From: Acidimangrovimonas sediminis
Lineage (GTDB): Bacteria > Pseudomonadota > Alphaproteobacteria > Rhodobacterales > Rhodobacteraceae
DNA: 64,000 nucleotides
Direction of reading: 5' to 3'
Assembly: GCF_002871005.1 (NCBI RefSeq)
Contig: NZ_PHSN01000018.1
Coordinates: 62,001 to 126,000, forward strand
Shown here in pieces: positions 9,575 to 18,692 of this stretch. How positions within the stretch are numbered: the stretch's first letter is position 1; each line of letters starts with the position of its first letter. The notes beneath the pieces are model-generated. The model made no database searches, had not been told where the DNA came from, and worked only from the letters and a program-made list of their open reading frames with translations. The position numbers were made by a program, and so were the translations under genes.

Positions 9575-10259
9575 CCCGGCCGAGACGCTGCGCGCGGGCA
9601 ACCGCGTGGTGGCCTTCGGCATCATCGCGATCGTGGCGATCCTGCTGGTCGCCGCGGTGCTGCTGTTCATCAACCTGCCCGACGCCAACGCCTTCAACAT
9701 GCGGGTGGAGCGGATCTTTGTGCAGAACGGCGATCTGAACACCCAGGGCGAGGTGAAGCTTCTGGAGATCCTGGCGCAGTCGGGCACGGCCTTTGGCGAC
9801 GTGCTGGCGAGCTACCGCATCGTGATCTTCGTGCTGCTGATCTTTTCCACCGCGCTTCTGCTGGCGGCGCTGGTGTTCCTGGTGACGATCATCACGCTGA
9901 ACCGGCGGATCTCGGCCATTCAGCGCACCGGGATCCAGGTGTCGTCGCTGATCATCAGCCGGGGGGATCGGGCGGTCTACCTCAACAACATGGAATTCAA
10001 GCTGACCGAGGCGGCGATCGAGACGCTCGCCGTGCTGGCCGAGGCGCGGATGGATGACGACGTGCTGTCGGGCGCCGAGATCGAGGCGGTGATCTCGGGG
10101 CGGTCGGCTGCCGATTGCGAAGAGGCGGCGGGTGCCACGCGGATCAAGCGGCTGCGCGACGCGCTGGGCAACCAGATGGTGAGCGAGCTTCTGGTCAAGA
10201 ATATCGCGCGGCGGGGCTACATGCTGGCGATAGAGAAGGACGTGATCCGGATGGTGTGA
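9546..10259 (+). CDS. two-helix membrane protein with winged-helix-like C-terminus
   Basis: The 237-aa product starts at GTG 9546, preceded by AGAGGAAA. Hydrophobic segments at about 23-45 and 90-115 bracket a periplasmic loop of about 45 residues. The cytoplasmic part after about 120 ends in NQMVSELLVKNIARRGYMLAI, whose helix-helix-hairpin layout and RRGYML ending resemble OmpR/CadC-type winged helices. Such a fold could sense at the membrane or bind DNA, but the match is by eye only. It is translationally coupled to the preceding secreted protein. Confidence 0.6.
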   Translation: MPEPTSSATDPAETLRAGNRVVAFGIIAIVAILLVAAVLLFINLPDANAFNMRVERIFVQNGDLNTQGEVKLLEILAQSGTAFGDVLASYRIVIFVLLIFSTALLLAALVFLVTIITLNRRISAIQRTGIQVSSLIISRGDRAVYLNNMEFKLTEAAIETLAVLAEARMDDDVLSGAEIEAVISGRSAADCEEAAGATRIKRLRDALGNQMVSELLVKNIARRGYMLAIEKDVIRMV

Positions 10260-10308
10260 CGGGCCGCGGCTGGTCTGGCAGCCGCTGGTTCGGGAGCCGT
10301 TCCGGCAG

Positions 10309-10326
10309 CCGGGGGCCAGCCCCCGG
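10309..10326. terminator. GC-rich hairpin before nspC
   Basis: CCGGGGGC (10309-10316) and GCCCCCGG (10319-10326) pair almost end to end and are followed by GGAGTATTTCGGC. The hairpin could end transcription of the 9263-10259 pair. Similar hairpin-plus-CCGGAGTATTT segments recur between genes in Rhodobacterales, from memory. Confidence 0.45.
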
Positions 10327-10431
10327 ACCCCCGGAGTATTTCGGCAAGAAAGAAGGGGACGGGTTGTGCCTGCGCGGGGGCGGCTTTATCTCGGGGCCGA
10401 CCTTACGACCTTTGCCACGGGGGATCCGCCG

Positions 10432-11523
10432 ATGCAGACGCCGTTCTACCTGATCGACAAGGCCGCGCTCCGGCGCAACATGGAGATCGTGCAGCATCTG
10501 CGCGAGGCATCGGGGGCCAAGGCGCTTTTGGCGCTGAAGTGTTTCGCGACCTGGTCGGTCTTTGACCTGATGCGCGCGTACATGGATGGGACGACCTCCT
10601 CCTCGCTTTACGAGCTGCATCTGGGGGCCGAAACCTTCGGCGGCGAGACCCATGCCTATTCCGTGGCCTGGGCCGATCACGAGATCGACGAGGCGGTGGG
10701 CCATGCCGACAAGATCATCTTCAATTCCATCGGCCAGCTGGAGCGGCACGCGGCGGCCTCGGCGGGGATCGTGCGGGGGCTGCGGCTGAACCCGCGATTC
10801 TCGACCTCCGGCTTCGACCTGGCCGATCCGGCGCGGCCGTTCAGCCGTCTGGGCGAATGGGACCCGGTGAAGATCGAGCGCGTCCTTGACCGGATTTCGG
10901 GTGTGATGATCCACTACAATTGCGAGAACCGCGATTTCGCGCTGTTCGATCAGCAGCTTTCGCGCATCGAGGCGGAATTCGGCCCGATTCTCGAGCGGCT
11001 GGACTGGGTGAGCCTGGGCGGCGGCATCCATTTCACCGGCGCGGGTTATCCGGTCGATGCGCTGGCCGCACGGCTGAAGGCGTTTTCCGAGCGGTTCGGA
11101 GTGCAGGTCTACCTTGAACCCGGGGAAGCGGCGATCACCAACACGACGACGCTGGAGGTCACCGTCCTGGACCTTCTGGAGAACGAGAAGCAGTTGGCCA
11201 TCGTCGACAGCTCGATCGAGGCGCACATGCTTGACCTGCTGATCTACCGCGAGAGCGCGAAGCTGCCGCAGGAGGGCGATCACGCCTATCAGATCGCGGG
11301 CAAGTCCTGCCTGGCGGGCGACATCTTCGGCGAGGCGCGCTTTGCCGCGCCGCTCAAGGTGGGCGATCGGATTTCGGTGGCGGATGCGGCCGGTTACACC
11401 ATGGTCAAGAAGAACTGGTTCAACGGCGTGAAGATGCCGGCGATCTGCCTGCGCGAGGAAGACGGAACCATCACCGAAGTGCGCGACTTCGGATACGAGG
11501 ATTACAAGGCAAGCCTCTCCTGA
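10432..11523 (+). CDS. nspC: carboxynorspermidine decarboxylase
   Basis: The 363-aa PLP enzyme belongs to the alanine-racemase/ornithine-decarboxylase fold. The cofactor lysine is Lys36 in LLALKCFA; the YELHLGAE and SLGGGIHFTG segments and the second-subunit motif SCLAGDIFGE with the following aspartates are present. It decarboxylates carboxynorspermidine or carboxyspermidine, the last step of the alternative spermidine route used by many alphaproteobacteria. The start at ATG 10432 (MQTPFYLIDK) is chosen over an upstream in-frame GTG because the family begins here. The partner dehydrogenase follows 37 bp later. Confidence 0.92.
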   Translation: MQTPFYLIDKAALRRNMEIVQHLREASGAKALLALKCFATWSVFDLMRAYMDGTTSSSLYELHLGAETFGGETHAYSVAWADHEIDEAVGHADKIIFNSIGQLERHAAASAGIVRGLRLNPRFSTSGFDLADPARPFSRLGEWDPVKIERVLDRISGVMIHYNCENRDFALFDQQLSRIEAEFGPILERLDWVSLGGGIHFTGAGYPVDALAARLKAFSERFGVQVYLEPGEAAITNTTTLEVTVLDLLENEKQLAIVDSSIEAHMLDLLIYRESAKLPQEGDHAYQIAGKSCLAGDIFGEARFAAPLKVGDRISVADAAGYTMVKKNWFNGVKMPAICLREEDGTITEVRDFGYEDYKASLS

Positions 11524-11560
11524 GGCGACCCACCCTGACACGAGTAGGAGGGATTCCGGC

Positions 11561-12802
11561 ATGAAGCGGAACGTTCTGATCATCGGCGCCGGCGGCGTGG
11601 CCCAGGTTGTGGCGCACAAATGTGCCCAGAACAACGACGTCCTGGGCGATCTGCACATCGCCAGCCGTACCAAGGAAAAATGCGACGCCATCGTCGCCAG
11701 CGTACACTCCAAGGGCGCGATGAAGGTGCCGGGCCCGTTCGAGACCCACGAGGTGGACGCGATGGACAGCGCCGCCGTGGCGCGGCTGATCCGCGACACC
11801 GGGTGCCAGATCGTCATCAACGTGGGCTCGGCCTTCGTGAACAAGTACGTGCTGGACGCCTGCATCGAGACCGGGGTCGCCTATATCGACACGGCGATCC
11901 ACGAGGAGCCGGACAAGATCTGCGAAACCCCGCCGTGGTACGCCAACTACGAGTGGAAGCGCCGCGACGAATGCGCCGAGAAGGGCGTGACCGCGATCCT
12001 GGGTGCGGGCTTCGATCCGGGCGTGGTGAACGCCTTCGCCCGGCTGGCCGCGGACGATTACATCGACGAAATCGAGAGCATCGACATCGTCGACATCAAC
12101 GCGGGCAGCCACGGCAAGTATTTCGCGACCAACTTCGACCCCGAGATCAACTTTCGCGAATTCACCGGCACGGTCTATGCCTGGCAGAAGGGCGAATGGA
12201 CCGAGAACCGCATGTTCGAGGTGGGTCGGGAATGGGATCTGCCCGTCGTCGGCAAGCAGAAGGCCTACATGTCGGGCCATGACGAGGTGCATTCGCTGGC
12301 CGCGAACTACCCCAAGGCCGACGTGCGCTTCTGGATGGGCTTTGGCGATCACTACATCAACGTCTTCACCGTGCTGAAGAACCTCGGTCTTTTGTCCGAG
12401 CAGCCGGTCACCACCGCCGAGGGGCAGGAGGTGATCCCGCTCAAGGTGGTCAAGGCGGTGCTGCCCGATCCGGCCAGCCTTGCGCCCGGCTACACCGGCA
12501 AGACCTGCATCGGCGATCTGGTGAAGGGCACCAAGGACGGCAAGCCCGCCGAGGTGTTCATCTACAACGTCGCCGACCACAAGGAAGCCTACGAGGAAGT
12601 GGGCAGCCAGGGCATCAGCTATACCGCGGGCGTGCCGCCGGTGGCCGCCGCCATGCTGGTGGCCAACGGCAAGTGGGACGCGGGCGAGATGAAGAACGTC
12701 GAGGAACTGGATCCGCATCTGTTCCTTGGCCTTCTGAACGTGATGGGCCTGCCGACCTGCATCCGCGACAGCGAGGGCGAGCGTCCGCTGCACTTCGACT
12801 GA
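11561..12802 (+). CDS. carboxynorspermidine/carboxyspermidine synthase (saccharopine dehydrogenase family)
   Basis: The 413-aa protein starts with a Rossmann NAD(P)-binding motif GAGGVAQ (9-15). Family landmarks include IVINVGSAFVNKYVLDAC, YIDTAIHE and ILGAGFDPGVVNAFA. It condenses aspartate semialdehyde with a diamine and reduces the imine to give a carboxylated polyamine, which NspC then decarboxylates. A strong ribosome site (GTAGGAGGGATT) precedes the ATG. Whether spermidine, norspermidine or homospermidine is made cannot be read from sequence. Confidence 0.9.
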   Translation: MKRNVLIIGAGGVAQVVAHKCAQNNDVLGDLHIASRTKEKCDAIVASVHSKGAMKVPGPFETHEVDAMDSAAVARLIRDTGCQIVINVGSAFVNKYVLDACIETGVAYIDTAIHEEPDKICETPPWYANYEWKRRDECAEKGVTAILGAGFDPGVVNAFARLAADDYIDEIESIDIVDINAGSHGKYFATNFDPEINFREFTGTVYAWQKGEWTENRMFEVGREWDLPVVGKQKAYMSGHDEVHSLAANYPKADVRFWMGFGDHYINVFTVLKNLGLLSEQPVTTAEGQEVIPLKVVKAVLPDPASLAPGYTGKTCIGDLVKGTKDGKPAEVFIYNVADHKEAYEEVGSQGISYTAGVPPVAAAMLVANGKWDAGEMKNVEELDPHLFLGLLNVMGLPTCIRDSEGERPLHFD

Positions 12803-12905
12803 CGGATTGCGCGAATGCGCGGTAAATCGTCGTTTGCAGACTTGTGACGCGCCGGGGGGCAGCGAATAGTCCCCCGGCACAGTATGCGCCAGAGGAACGC
12901 CCGAC

Positions 12906-13790
12906 ATGACCGCCTACACGCTTCGCGTCACCTGCCCCTCCACCCGCGGCATCGTCGCCGCGGTCTCGGCCTTCCTGGCCGATCACGGCTGCAACATTAC
13001 CGACAGCGCGCAGTTCGACGACGCCCTGACCGGCAAGTTCTTCATGCGGATGTCCTTCGCCTCGGAAACCGGGGCGACGCTGGAAGATCTTCAGACCGGG
13101 TTTGCCCCGGTGTCCGAGAAATTCGGGATGGAGTCGGAGATCGTCGACGCCTCGCGGCGCAAGAAGGTGATCATCATGGTCTCGCGCTTCGGGCATTGCC
13201 TGAACGACCTTCTCTACCGCTGGCGGATCGGGGCGCTGCCGGTGGACATCGTCGCCGTGATCTCCAACCACATGGATTACCAGAAGGTCGTGGTGAACCA
13301 CGACATCCCGTTCCACTGCATCAAGGTCACGAAGGAAAACAAGCCCGAGGCCGAGGCGCAGCAGATGCGGATCGTGCACGAGACCGGGGCCGAGCTGATC
13401 GTGCTTGCGCGCTACATGCAGGTGCTGTCGGATCAGATGTGCCGCGAGATGTCGGGGCGGATCATCAACATCCACCACTCCTTCCTGCCGTCGTTCAAGG
13501 GCGCGAACCCCTACAAGCAGGCCTATGAGCGCGGTGTAAAGCTGATCGGCGCGACCTCGCATTACGTCACCGCCGACCTCGACGAGGGCCCGATCATCGA
13601 ACAGGACACGACCCGGGTGACCCATGCGCAAAGCCCGTCGGACTACGTGGCACTGGGGCGCGACGTGGAAAGCGCGGTGCTGGCGCGCGCGGTGCACGCG
13701 CATATCCATGACCGGGTGTTCCTGAACGGCGACAAGACCGTGGTCTTCCCCGCATCGCCGGGTGGCTACGCCTCTGAACGCATGGGCTGA
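12906..13790 (+). CDS. purU: formyltetrahydrofolate deformylase
   Basis: The 294-aa protein has an N-terminal ACT domain (about 5-85, TCPSTRGIVAAVSAFLADHG) and a C-terminal formyl-transferase fold. The catalytic residues appear in VISNHMD (Asn), NIHHSFLPSFKG (His) and HYVTADLDEGPI (Asp). It hydrolyses 10-formyl-THF to formate and THF. Formate can feed PurT, and THF balance is linked to serine/glycine and C1 metabolism. A good ribosome site (GAGGAACGC) precedes the ATG. A hairpin follows the stop. Confidence 0.94.
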   Translation: MTAYTLRVTCPSTRGIVAAVSAFLADHGCNITDSAQFDDALTGKFFMRMSFASETGATLEDLQTGFAPVSEKFGMESEIVDASRRKKVIIMVSRFGHCLNDLLYRWRIGALPVDIVAVISNHMDYQKVVVNHDIPFHCIKVTKENKPEAEAQQMRIVHETGAELIVLARYMQVLSDQMCREMSGRIINIHHSFLPSFKGANPYKQAYERGVKLIGATSHYVTADLDEGPIIEQDTTRVTHAQSPSDYVALGRDVESAVLARAVHAHIHDRVFLNGDKTVVFPASPGGYASERMG

Positions 13791-13819
13791 CCCGGCCCCG
13801 CTTCCGCAAAGACGAACAG

Positions 13820-13848
13820 GGCAGGCGCGCCGCAAGGGCACGCCTGCC
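13820..13848 (+). terminator. hairpin downstream of purU
   Basis: GGCAGGCG (13820-13827) pairs with CGCCTGCC (13841-13848) across 13 bp, 30 bp after the purU stop. No T-run follows, so it is only a candidate terminator. Confidence 0.45.
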
Positions 13849-14009
13849 GTAGTCGTGCCCACCGTAGCGCGCGGCGCCGGCGGCGGGGTTTCGCCGATTG
13901 GGCGGGTCGCAGATGGCAGGCCTCAATCTTGGCACATTCTCGTTAAAGTGTTTTCAGAATGTAGGTTTACGGCTGAGGGTCCGAGCAGTCGGGCAGTGGG
14001 GATTCGTCG

Positions 14010-15143
14010 ATGATGCGCTACGTGAAGCTGGTTGTCGGCGTCATGCTGCTTCTGCTCGTCGTCTGGATCGTCGTCGGAGAGCAGCTTTCGGGGGCAAGCG
14101 CGGATGCGACGATCAACGCCCCCGTCGTCACGCTGCGGTCGCCCGTCGCCGGGATCGTCGACATGCCGCGGCGGCAGGTCGGCAGCTCGGTCGTCGACGC
14201 GGACGTGATCGCCACGGTGAACGATCCCGCGCCCGATCGGATCCGGCTTTCGGACCTGCAGATGGAACGGGACAAGGCCGCCGCGCAATTGCAGATGTTG
14301 CAGGCGCAGCTTGGGGCGAACTCGGCCCAGGTCGCCCGCATGAAGGCCCGCACGAGGAGCTATCAGACCGATCTCGAGGCCGAGCTGGAACTGGAACTGA
14401 CCGCGGCGCAGAAGCGGCTTGCCCTGATGCAGCGGACGGAGCCGCCGACGAAGGGACAGGCCGGACATCCGGGCACCGCCGTGTCGCTCGACCTCAACCG
14501 CGCGCAGGAGCGCGTCGATCTGCTGACCAACCGCCTGTCGGCCGTGCGTGATGGGGTCTTCCTTGGCGACGGGTACAATGACGCGCCGTTTTCCGAACAG
14601 CACGCCCAGCAGCTTGGCGCGGCCGGGCTGGACCTGACCGCCCGGATCGTCGCGGCCAAGGCGGACGTGGCCGCGGTGGACCGCCGCCTCAAGGCCGCGC
14701 GGCAGGACGTGAGCCGCGGGTCGAGCGCCCGGATCGAGGCGCAGGTCGATGGCCTCTACTGGCAGCCGCTGACGGCCGACGGCAGCTATGTCAATCGCGG
14801 CGATCCGGTCGCACGGATGGTCGATTGCCGCGCCGAACTGGTCACCGCCTCGGTGTCCGAGAACATCTACCAGCGCCTCCACCGCGGCATGAGCGCCCGG
14901 TTCCGCGTGCTCGGACAGGACAAGACCTTCGATGCGGTGATCGTGCGGCTGGCCGGGGCAGGGGCCCAGACGGTGAATTCGGACATGGCCGTCGCGCCGA
15001 GCGAGAAGCACCTTCAGCGCTACGACGTGGCGGTGGCGGTGCCGGGCCTCGCCTCTGACCCCGATCTGTCCTGCGCCATCGGGCGCACCGGTCGGGTGTT
15101 CTTCGAAGCGCGGCCGCTGGACTGGCTGCGCGGCCTGTTCTGA
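14010..15143 (+). CDS. HlyD-family membrane-fusion protein of a glucan synthase (BgsB-like)
   Basis: The 377-aa protein has one N-terminal membrane helix (about 5-23) and a lipoyl-like half (INAPVVTLRSPVAGIV). A long helical hairpin (about 85-235) with a heptad-rich segment EAELELELTAAQKRLALMQ follows, then the second lipoyl half and a beta-barrel domain. It spans the periplasm from the inner membrane. It is followed after 2 bp by the glycosyltransferase, matching bgsB-bgsA, the c-di-GMP-activated mixed-linkage beta-glucan synthase pair described in Sinorhizobium. Alg44-like roles are an alternative. The symbol is left blank because the glucan type is inferred. Confidence 0.8.
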   Translation: MMRYVKLVVGVMLLLLVVWIVVGEQLSGASADATINAPVVTLRSPVAGIVDMPRRQVGSSVVDADVIATVNDPAPDRIRLSDLQMERDKAAAQLQMLQAQLGANSAQVARMKARTRSYQTDLEAELELELTAAQKRLALMQRTEPPTKGQAGHPGTAVSLDLNRAQERVDLLTNRLSAVRDGVFLGDGYNDAPFSEQHAQQLGAAGLDLTARIVAAKADVAAVDRRLKAARQDVSRGSSARIEAQVDGLYWQPLTADGSYVNRGDPVARMVDCRAELVTASVSENIYQRLHRGMSARFRVLGQDKTFDAVIVRLAGAGAQTVNSDMAVAPSEKHLQRYDVAVAVPGLASDPDLSCAIGRTGRVFFEARPLDWLRGLF

Positions 15144-15145
15144 CG

Positions 15146-17131
15146 ATGTATCCCTATCTCCATCTCGATGCGGTGGAAACGGCGATCGTCCATGTGCTCG
15201 GGGTGCTGGCACTGTCGATGGTGCTGCCCTACGTGATCCGTCCGACGCGGATCAGCCACAGGGTGTTTCTCTACCTCGGGGTCTATGTTTTCGCGCTGCG
15301 CTATGTCTGGTGGCGCGGGACCGAAACGCTGGCGCCGCCGGGGTTCACGCTGGATTTCCTTGCCAGCTGGTCGTTCTTCGGGATCGAGCTGGTGTCGATC
15401 GTCGGCGCGCTCAGCGCCTCGGTGATCATGATGCGCCACCGCGACCGCCGGGCCGAGGCGACGGCCAATACCGGCTGGTGGCGCCCGGACGGGGCGCCCC
15501 GCGTCGCGATCATGATCGCCACCTACAACGAATCGCTCGAGGTGCTGGAACGTACGATCGTCGGCGCCAAGGCCCTGCGCCACACCAACAAGCAGATCGT
15601 GGTGCTGGACGACGGCAAGCGCGACTGGCTGCGCGACTACTGCCGGGCGCAATCGGTGCGCTACATCCGCCGGCCGGACAACAAGGGGGCCAAGGCCGGC
15701 AACCTCAATCACGCGCTCGACGTGCTGGCCGCAGACCGGGTGCCGCCCGATTTCGTCTCGGTGCTCGACGCCGATTTCGTGCCGCACCAGGGCTTCATCT
15801 CGCGCACGCTGGCGCTGTTCCACGATCCCGAGGTCGGGCTGGTGCAGACGCCGCAGCACTTCTTCAACCCCGACCCGGTGCAGCACAACCTTGGCCTCTC
15901 GGCCTCGTTCCCCGACGAGCAGCGCTTCTTCTTCGACCACGTGCAGCCCGCGCGCGATGCCTGGGGCATCACGATCTGCTGCGGCACTTCGTCGATGATC
16001 CGCTGGTCGGCGCTGCGAGAGGTGGGCGGCTTTTCCACCCTCAGCGTGACCGAGGATTTCCTGCTGACGCTGGTCTTGCGCGATGCGGGCTATTCAACGG
16101 TCTACCTCAACGAGGCGCTGACCGAGGGCCTCGCGCCCGAGGGCCTCAAGGAATACGTGACGCAGCGCGGCCGCTGGTGCCTTGGGACGCTGCAGATCGC
16201 GCGCACGAAATACGGGCCGCTGGCGCGCAACAAGCTGCGGCTGCGCGACCGGTGGAGCGTTCTCGACAGTTCGCTCTACTGGTCGGCGTCGTTCCTGTTC
16301 CGCCTGGCGGCGCTGGTCTATCCGCTGTTCTACTGGTTCGGCAACGTCATCGTGGTGAATGCGCCGATGAGCGGCGCGATCGACTATTTCGGCTGCTACT
16401 ATGTCTGGACGATGATGACGTTCAACCTGCTGGCGCGGAACATGATGGTGCCGGTCCTGAACGACGTGCAGCAGATCCTCGGGGCGATCCCGATCACCAA
16501 GGCCGCCGCGATTGGGCTGTTCGGGCGCCGCGACCAGGCCTTCAAGGTGACCGCAAAGGGCGGAGAGCGCGACCGTGTCGTCGTTCAATGGGGAATGATG
16601 CGGCCGTTCCTGATCCTCTTCGGGCTGACCTTCGCGGGCCTCTGGGCCGGGATCGTCAGCGACAGCTTCGCCTTCAACGACGCAGGCGACGGCAAGGTCG
16701 TGATCCTGTTCTGGTCGGTCTACAACCTGTTCGTGCTGGCCGTGACCATGGTGACCTGCGTGGAGCTTCCCCGCCAGGAGATGCACGTCGGCGACAAGCC
16801 CGAGCGGTCGATCGCCGTGCTCGACGGCACGCCACGGCGGATCTGGATCGTCGGGCTGACGATCGACACGGTGCGGCTGCGCGGCTTTCCCTACGGCGCG
16901 GGGGCGCGGGGCCGGATCCGCATTCGCGACGTGGGCGATGTCGAGGGCTACGTGGTGGCCGAGACCCGCGACGGCGCCCAGCTGCACCTGCTGCCCACCG
17001 CGGCACAGCGCGAGGCGCTGTTCGAACGTTTCTACGCGCAGGGCGACAGCCCCGGCGTCACCAGTGTCCGCCGCGCCGCCGTGCTGCGCGACATCACCGA
17101 GCGGCTGGCCCTGGGGCGGCGCGTGGGGTGA
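15146..17131 (+). CDS. processive family-2 glycosyltransferase, cellulose-synthase-like (BgsA-like)
   Basis: The 661-aa membrane enzyme has N-terminal helices (about 12-32, 38-52, 72-95), a cytoplasmic GT-2 domain, then several C-terminal helices. Catalytic signatures are DDG at 155-157, DAD at 208-210, TED at 302-304 and QRGRW at 340-344, the D,D,D,QxxRW set of processive beta-glycan synthases. A soluble tail of about 120 residues (540-661) begins ELPRQEMH. It resembles a PilZ opening but lacks the RxxxR c-di-GMP motif. Cellulose synthase (BcsA) is less likely because no bcsB, bcsC or bcsZ is present; a BgsA-type mixed-linkage glucan synthase fits best. Confidence 0.83.
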   Translation: MYPYLHLDAVETAIVHVLGVLALSMVLPYVIRPTRISHRVFLYLGVYVFALRYVWWRGTETLAPPGFTLDFLASWSFFGIELVSIVGALSASVIMMRHRDRRAEATANTGWWRPDGAPRVAIMIATYNESLEVLERTIVGAKALRHTNKQIVVLDDGKRDWLRDYCRAQSVRYIRRPDNKGAKAGNLNHALDVLAADRVPPDFVSVLDADFVPHQGFISRTLALFHDPEVGLVQTPQHFFNPDPVQHNLGLSASFPDEQRFFFDHVQPARDAWGITICCGTSSMIRWSALREVGGFSTLSVTEDFLLTLVLRDAGYSTVYLNEALTEGLAPEGLKEYVTQRGRWCLGTLQIARTKYGPLARNKLRLRDRWSVLDSSLYWSASFLFRLAALVYPLFYWFGNVIVVNAPMSGAIDYFGCYYVWTMMTFNLLARNMMVPVLNDVQQILGAIPITKAAAIGLFGRRDQAFKVTAKGGERDRVVVQWGMMRPFLILFGLTFAGLWAGIVSDSFAFNDAGDGKVVILFWSVYNLFVLAVTMVTCVELPRQEMHVGDKPERSIAVLDGTPRRIWIVGLTIDTVRLRGFPYGAGARGRIRIRDVGDVEGYVVAETRDGAQLHLLPTAAQREALFERFYAQGDSPGVTSVRRAAVLRDITERLALGRRVG

Positions 17132-17206
17132 ATGCGTGGAGCTCTGTGGCTGGGCCGGGGCGATTTGGTGCAAGCGGACGCTGGCGCCAGGAGGCCGATC
17201 CGCGGG

Positions 17207-18409
17207 TCAGCCCGTCCTGGTGATCCGCCGGCGCTTGCGCGCGGACTTTGCGTCTTCGCTGTCATCCTCGTCAAGGTCGTCGGCCTCGTCGGGCAGGAGC
17301 GGTTGCGCCTGCTTGCCGTACTTCACCTGATCGGTGCGGCGGTTCATCGCGCGGGAAGCCTGCGACAGCAACTCGTCGACCCGGGTCTGCAGAAGTGCGA
17401 GGGCCTCGCCCAGGTCGCGCGCCTCGCGGCTGCTGGAGAATTCCCGCGGGTAGGTCACCTCGCCCCGGGCAAAGCCCAGCAGGGCGCGCGATTGCTGCTC
17501 GATCGGCCCGAGGTAGACACGCAGTGCCGCGATCAGCACCAGCGCGATCAGCCCCGCGATCGCGAGAAAGGCCATCTGCGCCTTGTGCCATGCCGCCCGA
17601 CCGAGCGGGACCGGCAGCGTGTCGGGGGTGCGGACGATCAGGCTCCAGTCGTTCGACGGGATCGTCGCGCGCAGGACTTTCGGCACCGTGGCGCTGACAT
17701 AGCCCTTTTCGCGCGTCTCGACCGCGGACAGGCCCGTGGACAGGTTCAGGCGCGAGGCCAGGAGCGCGGCCTGCGACGGTGGCGCCGTCGAAATGCGCGT
17801 GGCCGAAAGGATGATCCGGCCGGTGGGATCGGCAATGAACGCGTCGAGGTTCAGCGCCTCGGCGGCCTGCGAAACGAAGGCCTGCATCCAGCTCATGCGC
17901 AGCCGGAACAGCACGACCCCGTCGAGGTTGCCCTGTTCGTCCATGATCGGATGGGACATGTTCATCACCGTCTCGCGCGCGTTGCCGCTGTCTTCGGTGA
18001 CGGGCTGGCCAAGGTAGGGCCCGCTCAGCGTCTTCCGGAACCAGCGCGTCGCGGCGACATTGGTGCCAACCCCGGCCCCGCCGGTCGCGGCCAGCACGGT
18101 GCCGTCGGACGAGATCACCTCAGCGCTGGCGACCCGGTTGCTGGCCTGCGGGATCGTGTCCGTCATCGACTGCATCCGCGCGGCCGATCGCAGGTCGGTG
18201 TTATGGGCGATGGCGGAGATACTGGTCCATTCGCGTTCGAGCACGCGATTGAGGATCTGCCGCAGCGCCTGCCCGCTACGCTGTACCTCGGCGGCCTGTA
18301 CCCGTTGTTCGAAACTGGTCCTGTAGCTGTCGAGCACCCACCAGCCGGTCGCGCCGAACACGACCGCGACGGCGAGGACGATCAGTGCAAGCTTGCTGGA
18401 GACGCGCAT
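17207..18409 (-). CDS. Cache-domain membrane sensor without output domain
   Basis: The 400-aa protein from the ATG at 18409 has helices at about 8-27 and 283-305 flanking a large periplasmic region with PAS/dCache features: AEVISSDGTVLAATG, an ARETVMNMSHPIMDEQG block and LDAFIADPTGRIILSA. After the second helix come a HAMP-like segment (YLGPIEQQSRALLGFARGEV) and a coiled stretch, then a tail with acidic (DEADDLDEDDSEDA) and basic (RKRRR) blocks. No kinase, GGDEF, EAL or methyl-accepting domain follows. It converges with the glucan synthase gene and has a CtrA box upstream. Confidence 0.75.
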   Translation of the reverse strand: MRVSSKLALIVLAVAVVFGATGWWVLDSYRTSFEQRVQAAEVQRSGQALRQILNRVLEREWTSISAIAHNTDLRSAARMQSMTDTIPQASNRVASAEVISSDGTVLAATGGAGVGTNVAATRWFRKTLSGPYLGQPVTEDSGNARETVMNMSHPIMDEQGNLDGVVLFRLRMSWMQAFVSQAAEALNLDAFIADPTGRIILSATRISTAPPSQAALLASRLNLSTGLSAVETREKGYVSATVPKVLRATIPSNDWSLIVRTPDTLPVPLGRAAWHKAQMAFLAIAGLIALVLIAALRVYLGPIEQQSRALLGFARGEVTYPREFSSSREARDLGEALALLQTRVDELLSQASRAMNRRTDQVKYGKQAQPLLPDEADDLDEDDSEDAKSARKRRRITRTG

Positions 18410-18480
18410 TCTGCCCCGCCCTGACAGGCATGATCGTTCCCCTGCCCGATGCACGATCGCATGCGGCACCAACACCAGCC

Positions 18481-18496
18481 TTAATCTTTCTTTAAC
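18481..18496. promoter_or_regulatory. CtrA-binding motif TTAA-N7-TTAAC
   Basis: TTAA (18481-18484), seven bases, then TTAACC (18492-18497) is an exact full CtrA site. It lies 72 bp upstream of the Cache-sensor start and about 200 bp upstream of the outer-membrane protein gene. Such an AT-rich exact match is rare in this GC-rich sequence. CtrA is the cell-cycle and motility master regulator of alphaproteobacteria. Confidence 0.7.
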
Positions 18497-18692
18497 CAAG
18501 TTGGCGGGTCATTTTCTGGGCGGAAATGTGGTCGTTTCGGCATATTTCGGCGCGACCGGATCACGTCGGCGAGATCTCGGAAGCCTATGCAAAACAAACG
18601 GAATTTCGCTGGATTGACGCCGGGACTCGGCGCAAGGTGGGCGCGTGCGGCACAGCTGCGCGCGAACGGACAGTGAAGGCAGGATAGCGCTG

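Noticed and set aside
15146-17131. Cellulose synthase operon bcsABZC
   Set aside because: No bcsB, bcsZ or bcsC homologue is adjacent, and an HlyD-type partner instead precedes the synthase, as in bgsBA.
15310-17223. 637-codon frame inside the glycosyltransferase gene
   Set aside because: Composition is Arg/Ala/Gly-rich without motifs, while the overlapping frame has the full D,D,D,QxxRW set. It is a high-GC shadow.
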